Notes: generated by a model not told the origin, from the sequence alone. A DNA stretch of 64,000 nucleotides from Bryobacterales bacterium (GCA_016789745.1 JAEUQF010000230.1:1-64000); one strand, 5' to 3'; shown: positions 39,801-49,484, numbered from the stretch's first letter. Translations and numbers: made by a program.

Positions 39801-39977
39801 GCGACCGGACCGGGTGCGGAAGTGCAGCGGCCGCTGGCCATTGTGGTGATCGGCGGGCTGGTGAGTTCCACCCTGCTCACGCTGGTGATGGTGCCGGCGC
39901 TGTATCGCCTCTTCGAAGGCCGGGAGCGGCCGCGAACGGAGCCGGCGATGGCTACACCTGCAACCACGGCGCATTGA
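36846..39977 (+). CDS. Heavy-metal efflux RND permease (CusA/CzcA family)
   Basis: 1043 residues, full RND length. It starts in the usual way (LVRAALKQRIIVVVLAVAAL), has VTNVQVQVATEVPGRSPDEV near the N-terminus and the transmembrane-4 signature IAIGLMVDGSVVVVENVF (about residues 400-418) with the Asp/Glu pair of the metal-efflux group, and IALWGIAVLNGVVLVSY in the second half. It is a proton-driven metal exporter; whether for Cu/Ag, Co/Zn/Cd or Ni cannot be settled by eye. Its end overlaps a convergent Ni/Co exporter gene by 26 bp. Confidence 0.93.
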   Translation: MVDTLVRAALKQRIIVVVLAVAALAFGLDATRKLSVDAFPDVTNVQVQVATEVPGRSPDEVERIVTIPVEIAMTGLPGLTELRSQNEPGLSIVTLVFTDDTPVYFARQLVSERIGDLQGRVPPEIHPVIGPVSTALSEVYQYTIENPNDGERALTKDELVQRRIIQDWVARPLLRSIPGVAEINSTGGYVKQYQVLVDPVKMRYYNVTIHDVHEALSRNNANSSGGILPQGPEIFLVRGLGLIQNIQDIGNIMLKEVGSTPVFIRDVAEVKIGEEVRYGAMIKGGYTETVGGIVMMIASGNAKQIVERIKSRVDEINKGGMLPDGLQITPYYDRSELVDAALATVSKVLVEGILLVVVILFLFLGDLRSSVIVIATLILTPALTFLVMNHLGMSANLMSLGGLAIAIGLMVDGSVVVVENVFGRLGHNPRADRLKVVYEAVMEVGSPVVFGICVIILVFLPLMTLEGMEGKMFAPLAYTIAIALAISLVLSLTLSPVLSAYLLKGGSEHDTILVRLLKTPYLKVLRWATQHEFLTVGAALAMFVAAMSLFPYLGTSFIPEMKEGTISPNADRVPNISLEESIQMEMEAHRMVKDIPGIKYVVSRLGRGESPVDPAGYNETDAMMQLLPEKERGGRTQDDIADEVRKRISTLPGVNVVMAQPISDRVDEMVTGVRADVAVKIFGDDLTELRQKANEVAKVANTIRGTGDIKIDRVTGQQNLNIAIDRQAIARHGLNASDVHDAIEAAVAGKAATEIYEGERRFQAVVRYPEALRNSIRDIRGILLRGNGGAEIALGNLAKIEVSEGASQIKREQAKRRIVVGINVRDRDLGGFVEELQRTVRKQVQLPTGYYYEWGGQFENMTRARRHLMIIVPITIGAIFFLLFLLFGSVRFAALIIMVLPFASIGGIAALYFSGEYLSVPASVGFIALWGIAVLNGVVLVSYIRGLREAGMVQREAILQGASMRFRPVMMTATVAALGLVPFLFATGPGAEVQRPLAIVVIGGLVSSTLLTLVMVPALYRLFEGRERPRTEPAMATPATTAH

Positions 39978-41520
39978 CGATTCCCAGGGCGGCGGCGGTC
40001 ATGACCAAACCAACGACAGTGATAACCGCCGCGGAGACGACTGGCAACATGGTGAAGGCCGGACTGCTGCGCACGCGCGGCGAATCGGGCAGCAGATTCT
40101 TGGCATAGAGCACCATCACGCCGATGGCGATGAGCACCACCGCCAAACCCAGGCTGAACGCGGTGAGCAGCGCCAAGCCCAATCCGATGCGGCCGATCGC
40201 GATGGCACTCAGCAGCAGCACTAGCGCCGAAGGGCAGGGCACGAGGCCGCCGCTGACAGCCAGTCCCGTCAGGCTTGCCAGCGTCACTTCGCCTTCGATT
40301 GCGTGGGTATGGCCACCGGGACCGTGGTGATGGTGACCGTGATCGTGGCCGTGGTGATGGTGATGATGGTGGTGGCCGTGCGAGTGCGCATGCGCCATGG
40401 CCAGTTCCGGTTCCCGCAGGTGGGCGCGTTCGTGTTCCAGGTACTCCACCGCGGCTTGCAGGCGTGTATAGAACAGCGTCGCGCCAATCCAGACGATGGT
40501 CAGTCCGGACACCGCGCCGAGAATGGGATAGATTCTATCCGGGACAACGTAACGTGACAGGAACAGTGTCCCCAGCCCCAGCACGAACACGCTGATGGTG
40601 TGGGTGAACGTCACCATGGCGCCAAGAAACAGTGCATGTCTTAGCGTGCCGCGTGACCCTACCAGGTATGCCGCCACAATCGTCTTACCGTGCCCAGGCG
40701 ACAGCGCGTGCATGGCGCCGAATCCGAACGCCAGAGCGAGGGCCGTTAGCATGGCCGCGAAGCCCAGGTCCTGCCGGCTCAGCAATCGCGAGAGTGCGTC
40801 GTTCTTCTGAACCGTGCCCGGTGCTGCCTGCGCTGCGGCGGGCGATGTTTGCGGCTGCGTGGCCGGCAGTACGGGTTTCGGCTGTTCCACGGGAGCGATC
40901 ACCGGCGCGGGTGCCACCTTCTGGCTGACGGCTGGTATCACTTTCCACGTGAGGTCCGCGCGCAGATCCTGGGGCGGCGTGATCGTTGGGTCTTCCGGAT
41001 AGGCTGTCAACGCCTTGCTGCTATCGCGATCCGTGTGGCTGGCCCGTTCCAGTGTCACCGGTGCCTCGCCGGCAACGACAACGATCTCCTTCCAGCCGGC
41101 GCGATCGGGATAATTGCGGTCCTCGTAGGTCAATCGCCCGGGCTTCGCCTTCGCCGTCAGGCGCCCCGTAATTCGCAATACCGGCAGGTTGCCCGCGCCG
41201 TCGGCAAACACCCACTGCGGCTCTGCCACTTTCAGTTGCAGCGGTTCGCCGGCAGCGGTCACCAACAGGTTGCCGGCCCAGGTTTCCATCTGCTGGCGAG
41301 CTTTGGCGTCGAGTTCCGGCTTCGGGCTGGTGCGATCCAGATTCCAGTCGCGCAGCAGTTCGAAGGTGGGAATCTCGGCCAGATCGAGCGCGTACACGAT
41401 CTCCACACGGTCCGGATGGGCCACCAGTTTCGCGTAGTGACTAATGGAGAAGTTCCCCATGGGGTGCGCGAGCAGGGCGGTTACGGTCAGCACCAGTAGA
41501 GCTAGAGGTCGCAGCGTCAT
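39952..41520 (-). CDS. NicO/RcnA-type nickel/cobalt exporter with His-rich loop
   Basis: 522 residues. A signal peptide ([17 protein letters not shown]) leads into a ~230-residue extracytoplasmic domain and a Pro/Ala linker. The membrane part has [33 protein letters not shown] and [16 protein letters not shown], the NicO motifs. A very His-rich loop (about residues 375-405, with a run of eight His) should bind metal. The convergent heavy-metal RND operon supports a metal-resistance role. Transport direction is inferred from RcnA relatives. Confidence 0.88.
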   Translation of the reverse strand: MTLRPLALLVLTVTALLAHPMGNFSISHYAKLVAHPDRVEIVYALDLAEIPTFELLRDWNLDRTSPKPELDAKARQQMETWAGNLLVTAAGEPLQLKVAEPQWVFADGAGNLPVLRITGRLTAKAKPGRLTYEDRNYPDRAGWKEIVVVAGEAPVTLERASHTDRDSSKALTAYPEDPTITPPQDLRADLTWKVIPAVSQKVAPAPVIAPVEQPKPVLPATQPQTSPAAAQAAPGTVQKNDALSRLLSRQDLGFAAMLTALALAFGFGAMHALSPGHGKTIVAAYLVGSRGTLRHALFLGAMVTFTHTISVFVLGLGTLFLSRYVVPDRIYPILGAVSGLTIVWIGATLFYTRLQAAVEYLEHERAHLREPELAMAHAHSHGHHHHHHHHGHDHGHHHHGPGGHTHAIEGEVTLASLTGLAVSGGLVPCPSALVLLLSAIAIGRIGLGLALLTAFSLGLAVVLIAIGVMVLYAKNLLPDSPRVRSSPAFTMLPVVSAAVITVVGLVMTAAALGIVNAPWLQV

Positions 41521-41611
41521 GTCAAGAGCAGATACGAAAGCGGAAGCGGTTTGGATGGGGCTGTCCGCCTGGGAACGCTCCTATTTTATCGCGGGGCCGC
41601 AATGTGGTCCT

Positions 41612-42295
41612 ATGTTACGATACTCTCCATTGGAAACCTTTGAAATCGCGCGATATTTCGATCACACGGCGCTCCGCCCGGACGCCCGGAAAACCGACAT
41701 TCTGCGGCTCTGCCAGGAGGCCCGGGAGAACGGTTTCGCCGCCGTGTGCGTGAACCCGGTTTGGGTGTCGCTGGCGGCCGCCGAGCTTGCGGGAACGAAG
41801 GTGGCTACCTGCACGGTCGCCGGCTTTCCCCTGGGCGCATCTACCACCGCCGCCAAGGTTTTCGAAGCCGAACGTGCGATTCGTGATGGCGCAACGGAAG
41901 TCGACATGGTGTTGTCGGTGGGGCAGTTGAAGGATGGCGATCACGCCGCGGTTCGCCTGGACATCGCTTCGTTGGCGAAGGCCTGCCATGAGCAGGGCGC
42001 GATCCTGAAGGTGATTTTGGAGACCGCACTGCTGACCGATGAGGAGAAGCGCGTCGCCTGCGAGCTTTCGCGCGATGCCGCTGCCGATTTCGTGAAGACA
42101 TCCACCGGATTTGCCAAATCCGGCGCCACGGCCGCCGACATTGCGCTTATGCGGGCGGTGGTCGGGCTCGGGATGGGTGTCAAAGCCAGCGGCGGCATTC
42201 GCACGCTTGCCGATTTCCACGCAATGGTTAACGCCGGTGCCAGCCGCATTGGTGCGTCCGCCAGTGTTGCCATTCTTGCCGAGGCCCGCGCCTAG
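41612..42295 (+). CDS. deoC: Deoxyribose-phosphate aldolase
   Basis: 227 residues from the ATG at 41612. The Schiff-base K162 (FVKTSTGF), the proton-relay D98 (ATEVDMV) and K191 (GVKASGGIR) are all present, and FDHTALRPD is the usual N-terminal motif. It splits 2-deoxyribose-5-phosphate into glyceraldehyde-3-phosphate and acetaldehyde. An in-frame TTG at 41630, preceded by TACGAT 8 nt upstream, could instead be the start of a leaderless message; it would remove six residues. It is divergent from the nickel/cobalt exporter. Confidence 0.94.
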   Translation: MLRYSPLETFEIARYFDHTALRPDARKTDILRLCQEARENGFAAVCVNPVWVSLAAAELAGTKVATCTVAGFPLGASTTAAKVFEAERAIRDGATEVDMVLSVGQLKDGDHAAVRLDIASLAKACHEQGAILKVILETALLTDEEKRVACELSRDAAADFVKTSTGFAKSGATAADIALMRAVVGLGMGVKASGGIRTLADFHAMVNAGASRIGASASVAILAEARA

Positions 42296-42313
42296 CGGCT
42301 TCGCTTCAGCCCC

Positions 42314-44098
42314 ATGAGCCGTAAACCCATGACCGGTCCTACTCGTGGCCAAGTTCGCTTCAAGGAGCGGGCCGACCTGCTGGACTATCTACTGGAAGTC
42401 GCGGGCCTGATGTCGGAGACTATCGATCTGGACGACCTGCTGGAGAGTGTTACCTCCGTCATCCAGCAGGTGGTGCCATCGCAGTTGTTCGCCATCCTGC
42501 TGTTCAGCGAAAAGAAGCGCCAACTGCGCATTCGTCACGCTGTCGGCCATCGCGAGGAACTCGTGAGGAACATGGTGATCTCGCTGGGCGAGGGACTCAC
42601 GGGCATCGCCGCCGAGTCGCGCCAGCCGGTAGTGGTCAACGACGTCCTGGGTGACCCGCGCTACCTGATGACCATGGACGCTGTGCGTAGCGAGATGGCC
42701 ATCCCGATGGTGATCGGGCGCAAACTGGTAGGCGTCATCGACCTGCAGTCGATTGAGCTGAATGCGTTCTCCGCTGATGATCGGGCGTTGATGGTGCTTC
42801 TGGCTTCGCGGATTGCGGCGTTCATCCAGAACGCACGCCTGTACCGGCGCGTGCAGCGCCAGATGCGCATGCTGCGCACGCTGAAGAAGATCTCCGTGGA
42901 ACTGTCCTCCATTCTGGCGGTGGACGAACTGCTGAAGAAGATCGCCGACCGCCTGCGCCGGCTGATCAACTACGACGCGATCAGCGTGCTGTTAGTGGAC
43001 GAGGAGAAGAAGTTGCTGCGCCACCGCTTCAGCATTCGGTACGACAAGCGCGTGGAGATTGACAATATTCCGATGCACTCCGGTCTTACCGGTGCCGCGA
43101 TCCAATCCGGCCGCCCGGTGAAGGTGAACGATACCGCGGCGGACCCGCGCTACATCGCCTCGCATGAGGATATCCGTAGCGAGGTGGCTGTGCCGCTGAT
43201 TCGCCACGGTAAACCCATTGGTGTGCTGGATTTGGAAAGCGACCATCTCGGATTCTTCACCGATGACCACGTGCGCATTCTCACGCTGCTGGCTCCGCAT
43301 GTGGCCACCGCGATCGAGAACGCCCGGCTATACGAAGAGCTGGCGCAGCGCGAACAGCGTTTTGACCAGGATCTGCGCGCCGCGCGAAAGCTGCAGAAGA
43401 TTCTGCTGCCGCGCGTCGCCCCGCCGATCGCCGGATTGGAAATTGCGCTGGGGGCGCGCCCTGCTCGCGAGATCAGCGGCGACATCTACGATTTCTTCGA
43501 TTGCGACAAGTGCGGCTCACTGGTGTGCTTTGGCGATTCCAGCGGCAAAAGCGCGGCGGCAGCCTTATACGGTGCGCTGGTGAGCGGATTGCTGCGTTCG
43601 CTGGCCGGCGTCTGCCAGAAGCCCGCCGATCTGATGGCGCATTTGAATGAGACGCTGCTGGAGCGCCGAGTGGAGACGAAGTACGTCACTATGCTGCTGA
43701 TGCTATGGGACGCGCCGTCGCGGCGCTTCCATATGACCAACGCCGGCAATACGCCGCCGATGGTGTGCCGCGGGGACAAGGTCTTCTCCATCGATGTGGC
43801 CGGCATCCCGCTGGGCCTTTTGGATGGCCGTGCTTATGACGAAGTCGTCTTTCAGGCTGAGCCCGGTGACCTGATCCTGCTGCACTCGGACGGCGTGGCC
43901 GATCAACTTCGCCATACCGAAGAAGAGGATGAAGAGGCGGCTGATTACGGCGTGAAACGCATCGAGAAGCTGTTGGCCAAAGTTCGCCACAATCCGGTGA
44001 ACGAGATCGTCGGCAACTTCTTCGACGAGTTGAATGGCTGGGCCGCGGGCGCGCCGATCACCGACGACCAGAGCATTCTGGTGATGAGAGTTTTGTAA
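42314..44098 (+). CDS. GAF-GAF-SpoIIE (PP2C/RsbU-type) phosphatase
   Basis: 594 residues. Two GAF domains (~25-175 and ~195-345) are followed by a coiled-coil linker (ELAQREQRFDQDLRAARKLQ) and the SpoIIE phosphatase with metal-binding residues in EISGDIYDFFD, CFGDSSGKSAAAAL, LHSDGVAD and TDDQSILVMR. The domain usually dephosphorylates an anti-anti-sigma factor in a partner-switching pathway; no such partner is in this window. It starts 18 bp after deoC and is followed 11 bp later by lysA. Confidence 0.92.
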   Translation: MSRKPMTGPTRGQVRFKERADLLDYLLEVAGLMSETIDLDDLLESVTSVIQQVVPSQLFAILLFSEKKRQLRIRHAVGHREELVRNMVISLGEGLTGIAAESRQPVVVNDVLGDPRYLMTMDAVRSEMAIPMVIGRKLVGVIDLQSIELNAFSADDRALMVLLASRIAAFIQNARLYRRVQRQMRMLRTLKKISVELSSILAVDELLKKIADRLRRLINYDAISVLLVDEEKKLLRHRFSIRYDKRVEIDNIPMHSGLTGAAIQSGRPVKVNDTAADPRYIASHEDIRSEVAVPLIRHGKPIGVLDLESDHLGFFTDDHVRILTLLAPHVATAIENARLYEELAQREQRFDQDLRAARKLQKILLPRVAPPIAGLEIALGARPAREISGDIYDFFDCDKCGSLVCFGDSSGKSAAAALYGALVSGLLRSLAGVCQKPADLMAHLNETLLERRVETKYVTMLLMLWDAPSRRFHMTNAGNTPPMVCRGDKVFSIDVAGIPLGLLDGRAYDEVVFQAEPGDLILLHSDGVADQLRHTEEEDEEAADYGVKRIEKLLAKVRHNPVNEIVGNFFDELNGWAAGAPITDDQSILVMRVL

Positions 44099-44109
44099 GT
44101 ACAAGGAAA

Positions 44110-45360
44110 ATGGAAACACCTTTCACCTATCGGGATAACGTGCTGTACGTGGAGGAGGTGGCGCTGGACAGCATCGCCCGCCGCGCTGGCACGCCGTGTT
44201 ACGTCTATTCCTCGAACGCGATTCTGGGCCGCTACCGCGCCTATGACCGCGCATTTGGCGACCTGCCGCATAAGGTCTGCTACGCCGTGAAAGCCAATAG
44301 CAACCTGGCGGTGCTGAGCCTGCTGGCTCGCGCCGGGGCGGGTTTCGATATCGTCTCGGCCGGCGAACTGCATCGCGTGCTGCGTGCGGGCGGGAAGGCC
44401 GATTCGGTGGTGTTTTCCGGCGTTGGCAAGACCGCCGATGAGGTGGAGTTCGCGCTGGAGAAGGGCATCTACAGCTTCAACTGTGAGAGCGAGGCGGAAC
44501 TATCCCTGATCGACGCGCTGGCGGCGCGGGCAGGCATCAAGGCGCGGGTTGCGTTGCGTGTGAATCCAGACGTGGATGCTTCCACGCACCCATATATCTC
44601 CACTGGCTTGAAGGAGCATAAGTTTGGCATCTCTTACAGCGAAGTGGAGGGGGTGTACGGACGGGCGCGCTGGCACACGAATCTCGAACTGGAAGGGGTT
44701 AGCTGCCACATCGGGTCGCAATTGCTGAATCCCGAGCCGCTCATTGCCGCCGTGGACCGCATGTTGGAACTGGTGGAGCGACTGCGCGGCAAGGGTATCG
44801 CGATCCAGCATCTGGATTTGGGCGGCGGCCTCGGTGTGCCTTATCGCGAAACCGACACCGCGCCGTCGATTCCGGACTACATCACGCGGATCGTGAACAA
44901 GGTGCGCGGTACCGCATTGACGCTGCTGGTGGAACCGGGGCGCAGCCTGGTGGCCGAAGCCGGGGTACTGCTCAGCCGAGTTCTGTATCGGAAGAAGAAC
45001 GGCACCAAGGAATTCATCATTCTCGATGCGGCGATGAATGACCTGATCCGGCCCTCTCTGTATAGTGCTCACCACGAGATTGTGCCGTTGAAGAAGGATG
45101 ACCGGCGCGGGACGGTGAAGGCCGATGTCGTGGGGCCAGTATGCGAATCAGGCGACTTCCTGGCCAAGGATCGCGAGATGGCGAACGTGCTGCCGGGCGA
45201 CCTGGTGGCGGTGCATACCGCAGGCGCCTACGGTTTTGTGCAGGCTTCGAACTATAACTCGCGGCCGCGGGCGGCGGAGATCATGGTGGCGGGGAACGGA
45301 TGGCGCGTCGTGCGGCAGCGGGAGAGCCTGGACGATCTGGTGCGTGGCGAGATGGTGTAG
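44110..45360 (+). CDS. lysA: Diaminopimelate decarboxylase
   Basis: 416 residues, the normal length. K61 (CYAVKANSN) should hold pyridoxal phosphate; HIGSQLLNP, the glycine-rich DLGGGLGVPY, EPGRSLVAEAG and the active-site Cys in VGPVCESGD are all there. It makes L-lysine from meso-diaminopimelate in the last step of lysine synthesis. It lies 11 bp after the phosphatase gene and 12 bp before a broken HEAT-like gene, so co-transcription is likely. Confidence 0.95.
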   Translation: METPFTYRDNVLYVEEVALDSIARRAGTPCYVYSSNAILGRYRAYDRAFGDLPHKVCYAVKANSNLAVLSLLARAGAGFDIVSAGELHRVLRAGGKADSVVFSGVGKTADEVEFALEKGIYSFNCESEAELSLIDALAARAGIKARVALRVNPDVDASTHPYISTGLKEHKFGISYSEVEGVYGRARWHTNLELEGVSCHIGSQLLNPEPLIAAVDRMLELVERLRGKGIAIQHLDLGGGLGVPYRETDTAPSIPDYITRIVNKVRGTALTLLVEPGRSLVAEAGVLLSRVLYRKKNGTKEFIILDAAMNDLIRPSLYSAHHEIVPLKKDDRRGTVKADVVGPVCESGDFLAKDREMANVLPGDLVAVHTAGAYGFVQASNYNSRPRAAEIMVAGNGWRVVRQRESLDDLVRGEMV

Positions 45361-45372
45361 TGGACGCCGGTC

Positions 45373-45763
45373 ATGGCGATCGAGTGGGAAGCACTCGCCT
45401 CCAGACTAGGAACACTGCAGGAGTATGGTGAGAGCGGCGGCGATAGTGTCGCCCGCCGCGCGCTCGCGATCATCCTCGGTCCCGAAAAGATAAAGGATGC
45501 CGTCCAGTGCCACCTGGATGTGTCGACCAGGGTACGAAGTCGCGCGCAGCGTTCTGATTCTGCTTCGTTCCGATGCCGATACGGGTAGCGCGAACTGGGG
45601 CGCCAGTCTGCTCGGTCAACTGGTCTACAAAGAGGAAGTGGACCTGGTGACCGCCGAGCCTTACATCCAAGCCTGTGAAGCCCATACGCTGGAATCGGTC
45701 CGCTGCGCAGCTGCCCAGATCCGCGAGTGCATCACCCAGTTGCCGGGTGACGCACCCGCCTGA
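45373..45763 (+). pseudogene. Frameshifted HEAT-like small protein
   Basis: The first part starts MAIEWEALASRLGTLQEYGE and runs to about 45535 (LGPEKIKDAVQCHLD). The continuation is in the next frame (GYEVARSVLILLRSDADTG ... WGASLLGQLVYKEEVD ... ESVRCAAAQIREC) and stops at 45763. From memory of acidobacterial relatives, an intact protein would have an extra segment between VLILLR and the SDADTG part, so an internal deletion is also suspected. It would follow lysA in the operon. An alternative is a single sequencing error. Confidence 0.55.
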
Positions 45764-45783
45764 TTTTCGCGGTTGTTTGGCTT

Positions 45784-46023
45784 TCAAATCCCCGTCCGCT
45801 GCGACCACACCTGTGCCTGTAGTGCGGACACTGTCGACACCAAGTGGCCCAGCATCCCTTCCAGGTTACGAATCCGCGACTCGTGCTCCGCAAGCTTGGC
45901 CTGCAGCGCGGCAACCTGTCCGGCGGTAGCCATCCCGCCGCCCCCGGATTGCGGTTCGGCAGTCATTTGCTGCCCAGGCTTCATGATCTGTATCTTGCTA
46001 ATCTGTTGGCTGATCGGGCCCAT
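45784..46023 (-). CDS. Small coiled-coil protein (79 aa)
   Basis: The start at 46023 has an excellent AAGGAG 8 nt upstream. The N-terminal half (MGPISQQISKIQIMKPGQQM) ends in a Gly run. The second half, AGQVAALQAKLAEHESRIRN and onward, shows heptad spacing of Leu/Val/Ile and is probably a coiled coil. There is no signal peptide. It follows the second kinase on the same strand with a 76-bp gap. No family is recognised. Confidence 0.65.
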   Translation of the reverse strand: MGPISQQISKIQIMKPGQQMTAEPQSGGGGMATAGQVAALQAKLAEHESRIRNLEGMLGHLVSTVSALQAQVWSQRTGI

Positions 46024-46099
46024 CGTCGTTGCTCCTTTGCTCCTGGCGATCACGGACACAGAGCAAGCGGAGAAAGCGCTTCGTTTTTTCACCCTCCAC

Positions 46100-48862
46100 T
46101 CAGTTTCCGAGTTTTTTTCGCAGACGCGCTTTCGGCAGATCTGGAAATACGCTTGGCGCGGCCGCCAGCCGGCTCCACCGTTCCCAAATCCTCACAGCCG
46201 TTCGCCAGTGTCCCACTGCCCCGCCGCGATCCCCACGCGCCGCCGCTAGGTCACCCTCCGCTTCTTCCACATCGGCGAAGTCCCTGAGAAAATACAGATC
46301 CTCTGGCAGCCGCTTGACGAGTGCATCCGCCATCTGCCAGGCTTCGCCAAGATGCCGGTTGGCCTGCTCCCATTGCCGCGTCCCGGTATGGGCCATTCCC
46401 AGCACCCAGTGCGCATGCAGCGCCACCTCGAAGCTTGCCAGGTCGTTGCCATAGCGCGCCAGCGCTTCCTTCGCCGGCACGGGCTCCTGGGTGTACTGGG
46501 CGACGGCGTTGGCTGCTTCGCCCGCTGCCAGGTACGCCCACGCCAAGCTGGTTCGGGCGCTGCCATGAATCTGCGCATGCCGCAGATTGCCCGGATCCAT
46601 GTCATGCAGTTGCCGAGACAACGCGACAGCTTCGCGCGCTGTTGTGATCGCTGCCCGCGGGTCCACGCGCAGGCGGACGCAGGCCATCCGCTGCAACGCC
46701 AGAGCCAGATTCTCCCTCGCATGCACGTTCTTGGGATCTGCCGCAGCCGCATCGGCTTCCATCTTGCGGGCCCGTTCCAGCGCGGCGAGCGCCTTGGCGG
46801 GCTCGTTCAAATGAAACGACTGTGGATCTCCCAGCACGCCACCCATCTGAATCAAGAGCGCACTCAGCACTGGCCGGAGGGCCGGGTTCCGCCCGTTCTG
46901 ATCGAGAAGCGGCTCCAGAAGAGCCAACCCCTTTTCGAGCATCGCCAGTCCGCCGCGTGGATCGCCGAGGCTATGCAGGGCCCTATGGATGCGTGCGCAA
47001 GTCGTCGCCAACTGGCGCCTGTCGTCGATTCCACCTCCGGCCCGCAGCAAGGCCTCCCCACGCGCCAGAGCCTCGCGATAAATGGCCACCGCTGCCTTTG
47101 GATCGCTACCCACCATCCGGTCCGCCTGGCGTCTCAGCAATACAAGATGGTGTTGCTCGTCACCGGGTTCCACCTTCGTTTGCCTGTTCAACAAACGCTG
47201 GGAGTACTGCACCGCCTGTTGCAAGCTCGCCGCGCTGGACGTTTGATCCCTCGCCACATTCCCTTCAATTTCGGCGCGCTCCCCAAGGCTCCTGGCCAAC
47301 AGCCGTAATGCGGCCGCATCCCCAGGGTTGACGTCTAGTGGCTGTTGCGCCAGTTGAACAGCTTTGCCGTAGCTCACCAGTGCTTCCTTCCACTGCCCCA
47401 GGCTGGCCACGCCAAGCTGTCCTTGCACCGATCCCAGCCGCGCGTATGCCGTTGCCAGTTCCAACTGCAATCTGGCATCCCCGCCGGACTCGCGGGCGAG
47501 CGAATCCAGGTATTGCATGGCCGTCGACAGGACGTACTGACGGGCCTCGGTTGCGCCCTGCAAGTTCTGGATGCGGTCGTGGAAGTCGAACAGAAAGGTG
47601 TTCGCCAGTTGCCGCACCTGCTGGAAACGCCGTTCGGCCCGTCGCGCCTGCACAAGCGACATCACCGTACCGCCCGCTACGCTGAGCCCGATGGCGAGCC
47701 CGGCGGCAATGGCGATACGGTTCCGCTTCACGTACTTCGACAGCCGGTAGCCCCGTGTAGCCGGCTGCGCCGATACCGGCTCTCCGGCAAGGTAGCGCCG
47801 CAGGTCGTCACTGAGCGCGCTGACGGAGGCATAGCGGCGCTCCGGCTCCTTCTCGATCGCTTTGGCGATCATGCAGTCCAGGTCGCCTTTCAGCAGCGAT
47901 GCCGTGGGCTCTTCGGCCACTTCGCTGGGCGGACGCGCATCCGTCTCGCAAACCGAGCGGTCCAGTGCCAGCGGCGACGAGGTGTCGGCTACCTGTGCGG
48001 GCTTGCCGCTCAGCATTTCATACAGAATCAGCCCAAGTGCGTAGACGTCGCTCCGTGTGGTGATGGTCTGCCCGCGCAGCTGCTCCGGGCTCGCATAGTC
48101 TGGCGTCCACAGGGCGATGCCTGTTGTCTGCGACCCTGTTGCGGCGGAGTCCATGAGCTTGGCGATGCCGAAGTCGAGCACCTTGGGCCGTCCGTCGGCG
48201 GTCACCAGAATGTTTCCCGGCTTCAGATCGCGATGCACGATCAGCCGCCCGTGCGCGTACTCGATTGCCTCGCAGATCTCGCGAAACAGCTTCACGCGGC
48301 CGGCGACAGTCAGGTTGCGCTCCCGGGAGTACTGGGTAACGGGCAGGCCTTCCACGAACTCCATGGCGAAGTACGGCAGGCCCTGCTCGGTGCCGCCGTC
48401 TAGGAACCGCGCGATCCGTGGATGTTCCAGTTCGGCCAGGATCTGCCGCTCCTGCAGGAATCGTTCGCGTAACGCGTCACGATGGCGGAGTGCTCCGGCC
48501 ACTTTCAGCGCCACGCGCTTGCTGTACTCGGCGTCGTCGCGGATGGCTTCGAAGACGATGCCCATGCCGCCCCGCCCGACCTCCCGCAGCACACGATATG
48601 GGCCGAAGCGGCGCCCCGTCCAATTGGCTTCCGGCACGGCTTGCGCGGCCGCCTCGATTGCGGCGGAGATTCGCTCCTCGGCGCCGTCGGCATGCTGCAG
48701 CAGGTCCAGCAGTTGTTGGCGCAGTGCGGGGTTATCGGCCGTTTCCCGGATTACCAAATCGGTTCTGGTCTGGCCGCTAAGTTCCACCGCCGCGGTGAAG
48801 ATCTCTTCCAGTCGCCGCCAGTTGTCGTTTGCGGCCGTACCGGGTCCCGTTGTCTGATCCAT
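46100..48862 (-). CDS. Membrane Ser/Thr protein kinase with TPR region (second pair)
   Basis: 920 residues. An N-terminal helical domain (NWRRLEEIFTAAVEL) precedes the kinase (~87-350) with GRGGMGIVFEA, VALKVAG, VHRDLKPGN, DFGIAKLMD and YASPEQLRG, all key residues present. A membrane segment (~376-398) is followed by ~500 residues of TPR-like repeats (LELATAYARLGSVQGQLG and others). It lies 10 bp after an ECF sigma factor gene. The layout matches the 15.4-19.0 kb pair, but the two kinases are clearly diverged. Confidence 0.93.
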   Translation of the reverse strand: MDQTTGPGTAANDNWRRLEEIFTAAVELSGQTRTDLVIRETADNPALRQQLLDLLQHADGAEERISAAIEAAAQAVPEANWTGRRFGPYRVLREVGRGGMGIVFEAIRDDAEYSKRVALKVAGALRHRDALRERFLQERQILAELEHPRIARFLDGGTEQGLPYFAMEFVEGLPVTQYSRERNLTVAGRVKLFREICEAIEYAHGRLIVHRDLKPGNILVTADGRPKVLDFGIAKLMDSAATGSQTTGIALWTPDYASPEQLRGQTITTRSDVYALGLILYEMLSGKPAQVADTSSPLALDRSVCETDARPPSEVAEEPTASLLKGDLDCMIAKAIEKEPERRYASVSALSDDLRRYLAGEPVSAQPATRGYRLSKYVKRNRIAIAAGLAIGLSVAGGTVMSLVQARRAERRFQQVRQLANTFLFDFHDRIQNLQGATEARQYVLSTAMQYLDSLARESGGDARLQLELATAYARLGSVQGQLGVASLGQWKEALVSYGKAVQLAQQPLDVNPGDAAALRLLARSLGERAEIEGNVARDQTSSAASLQQAVQYSQRLLNRQTKVEPGDEQHHLVLLRRQADRMVGSDPKAAVAIYREALARGEALLRAGGGIDDRRQLATTCARIHRALHSLGDPRGGLAMLEKGLALLEPLLDQNGRNPALRPVLSALLIQMGGVLGDPQSFHLNEPAKALAALERARKMEADAAAADPKNVHARENLALALQRMACVRLRVDPRAAITTAREAVALSRQLHDMDPGNLRHAQIHGSARTSLAWAYLAAGEAANAVAQYTQEPVPAKEALARYGNDLASFEVALHAHWVLGMAHTGTRQWEQANRHLGEAWQMADALVKRLPEDLYFLRDFADVEEAEGDLAAARGDRGGAVGHWRTAVRIWERWSRLAAAPSVFPDLPKARLRKKLGN

Positions 48863-48872
48863 GATGTCGCTC

Positions 48873-49484
48873 TTAACGAGCGGATTCGGGGTCCGTCTTT
48901 TTCATGGTAGGCGCAGGTTCCGACATGATTTGACTCAGCAGTGCCTCGCCCAGCTTTTGGTCGCGGCTCACGGTGGCGATCGAGATGTCCAGCAGCGCCG
49001 CCACATCCTCCAGGCTCAGCCCGCCAAAGTAGCGCAGTTCCAGCACGCGGGCATGTCTGGGATGCCGAGCCGCCAATTGGTTCAGGGCTTCATCCAGAAT
49101 CAGGAAGGTCTCCGGGCTTGACGCGGAGGCTCCTGCTGGTCCCCACTCAGCGAATGCCAACTCCGGGGCACCGCCGCCGCGTTTGGCGGATCGCGCCGCC
49201 CGCGCATGATCCACCAGGATCTGCCGCATCATCTGGGCAGCCAGTGCAAAAAAGCGCCGGCGGTTGTCGAACTCCAAGCCATCCTCCTGGACCAACCGGA
49301 TCCAGGCTTCATTCACTAACGCCGTGGGCTGTAGTGTGTGTCCGCCACGCTCGCGGCGCAGATAGGCGTCGGCAATCGTGCGCAATTCGCGGTGTACCTG
49401 GCCGGCAAGGGACGATAGCGCGGATTCATCTCCTCTCGTCCACTGCTTTAGTAAGAACGTAACGTCCCCACCAGGATCCACCAT
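48873..49484 (-). CDS. ECF-type RNA polymerase sigma factor (second pair)
   Basis: 203 residues from the ATG at 49484. Region 2: RRERGGHTLQPTALVNEAWI and RFFALAAQMMRQILVDHARA; region 4: HPRHARVLELRYFGGLSLED and ISIATVSRDQKLGEALL. It is of the same type as the first ECF factor. A minus-strand TATGCT at 49498-49493 ends 8 nt before the ATG, so this too may be leaderless. It is probably controlled by the kinase encoded 10 bp downstream. Confidence 0.92.
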   Translation of the reverse strand: MVDPGGDVTFLLKQWTRGDESALSSLAGQVHRELRTIADAYLRRERGGHTLQPTALVNEAWIRLVQEDGLEFDNRRRFFALAAQMMRQILVDHARAARSAKRGGGAPELAFAEWGPAGASASSPETFLILDEALNQLAARHPRHARVLELRYFGGLSLEDVAALLDISIATVSRDQKLGEALLSQIMSEPAPTMKKTDPESAR

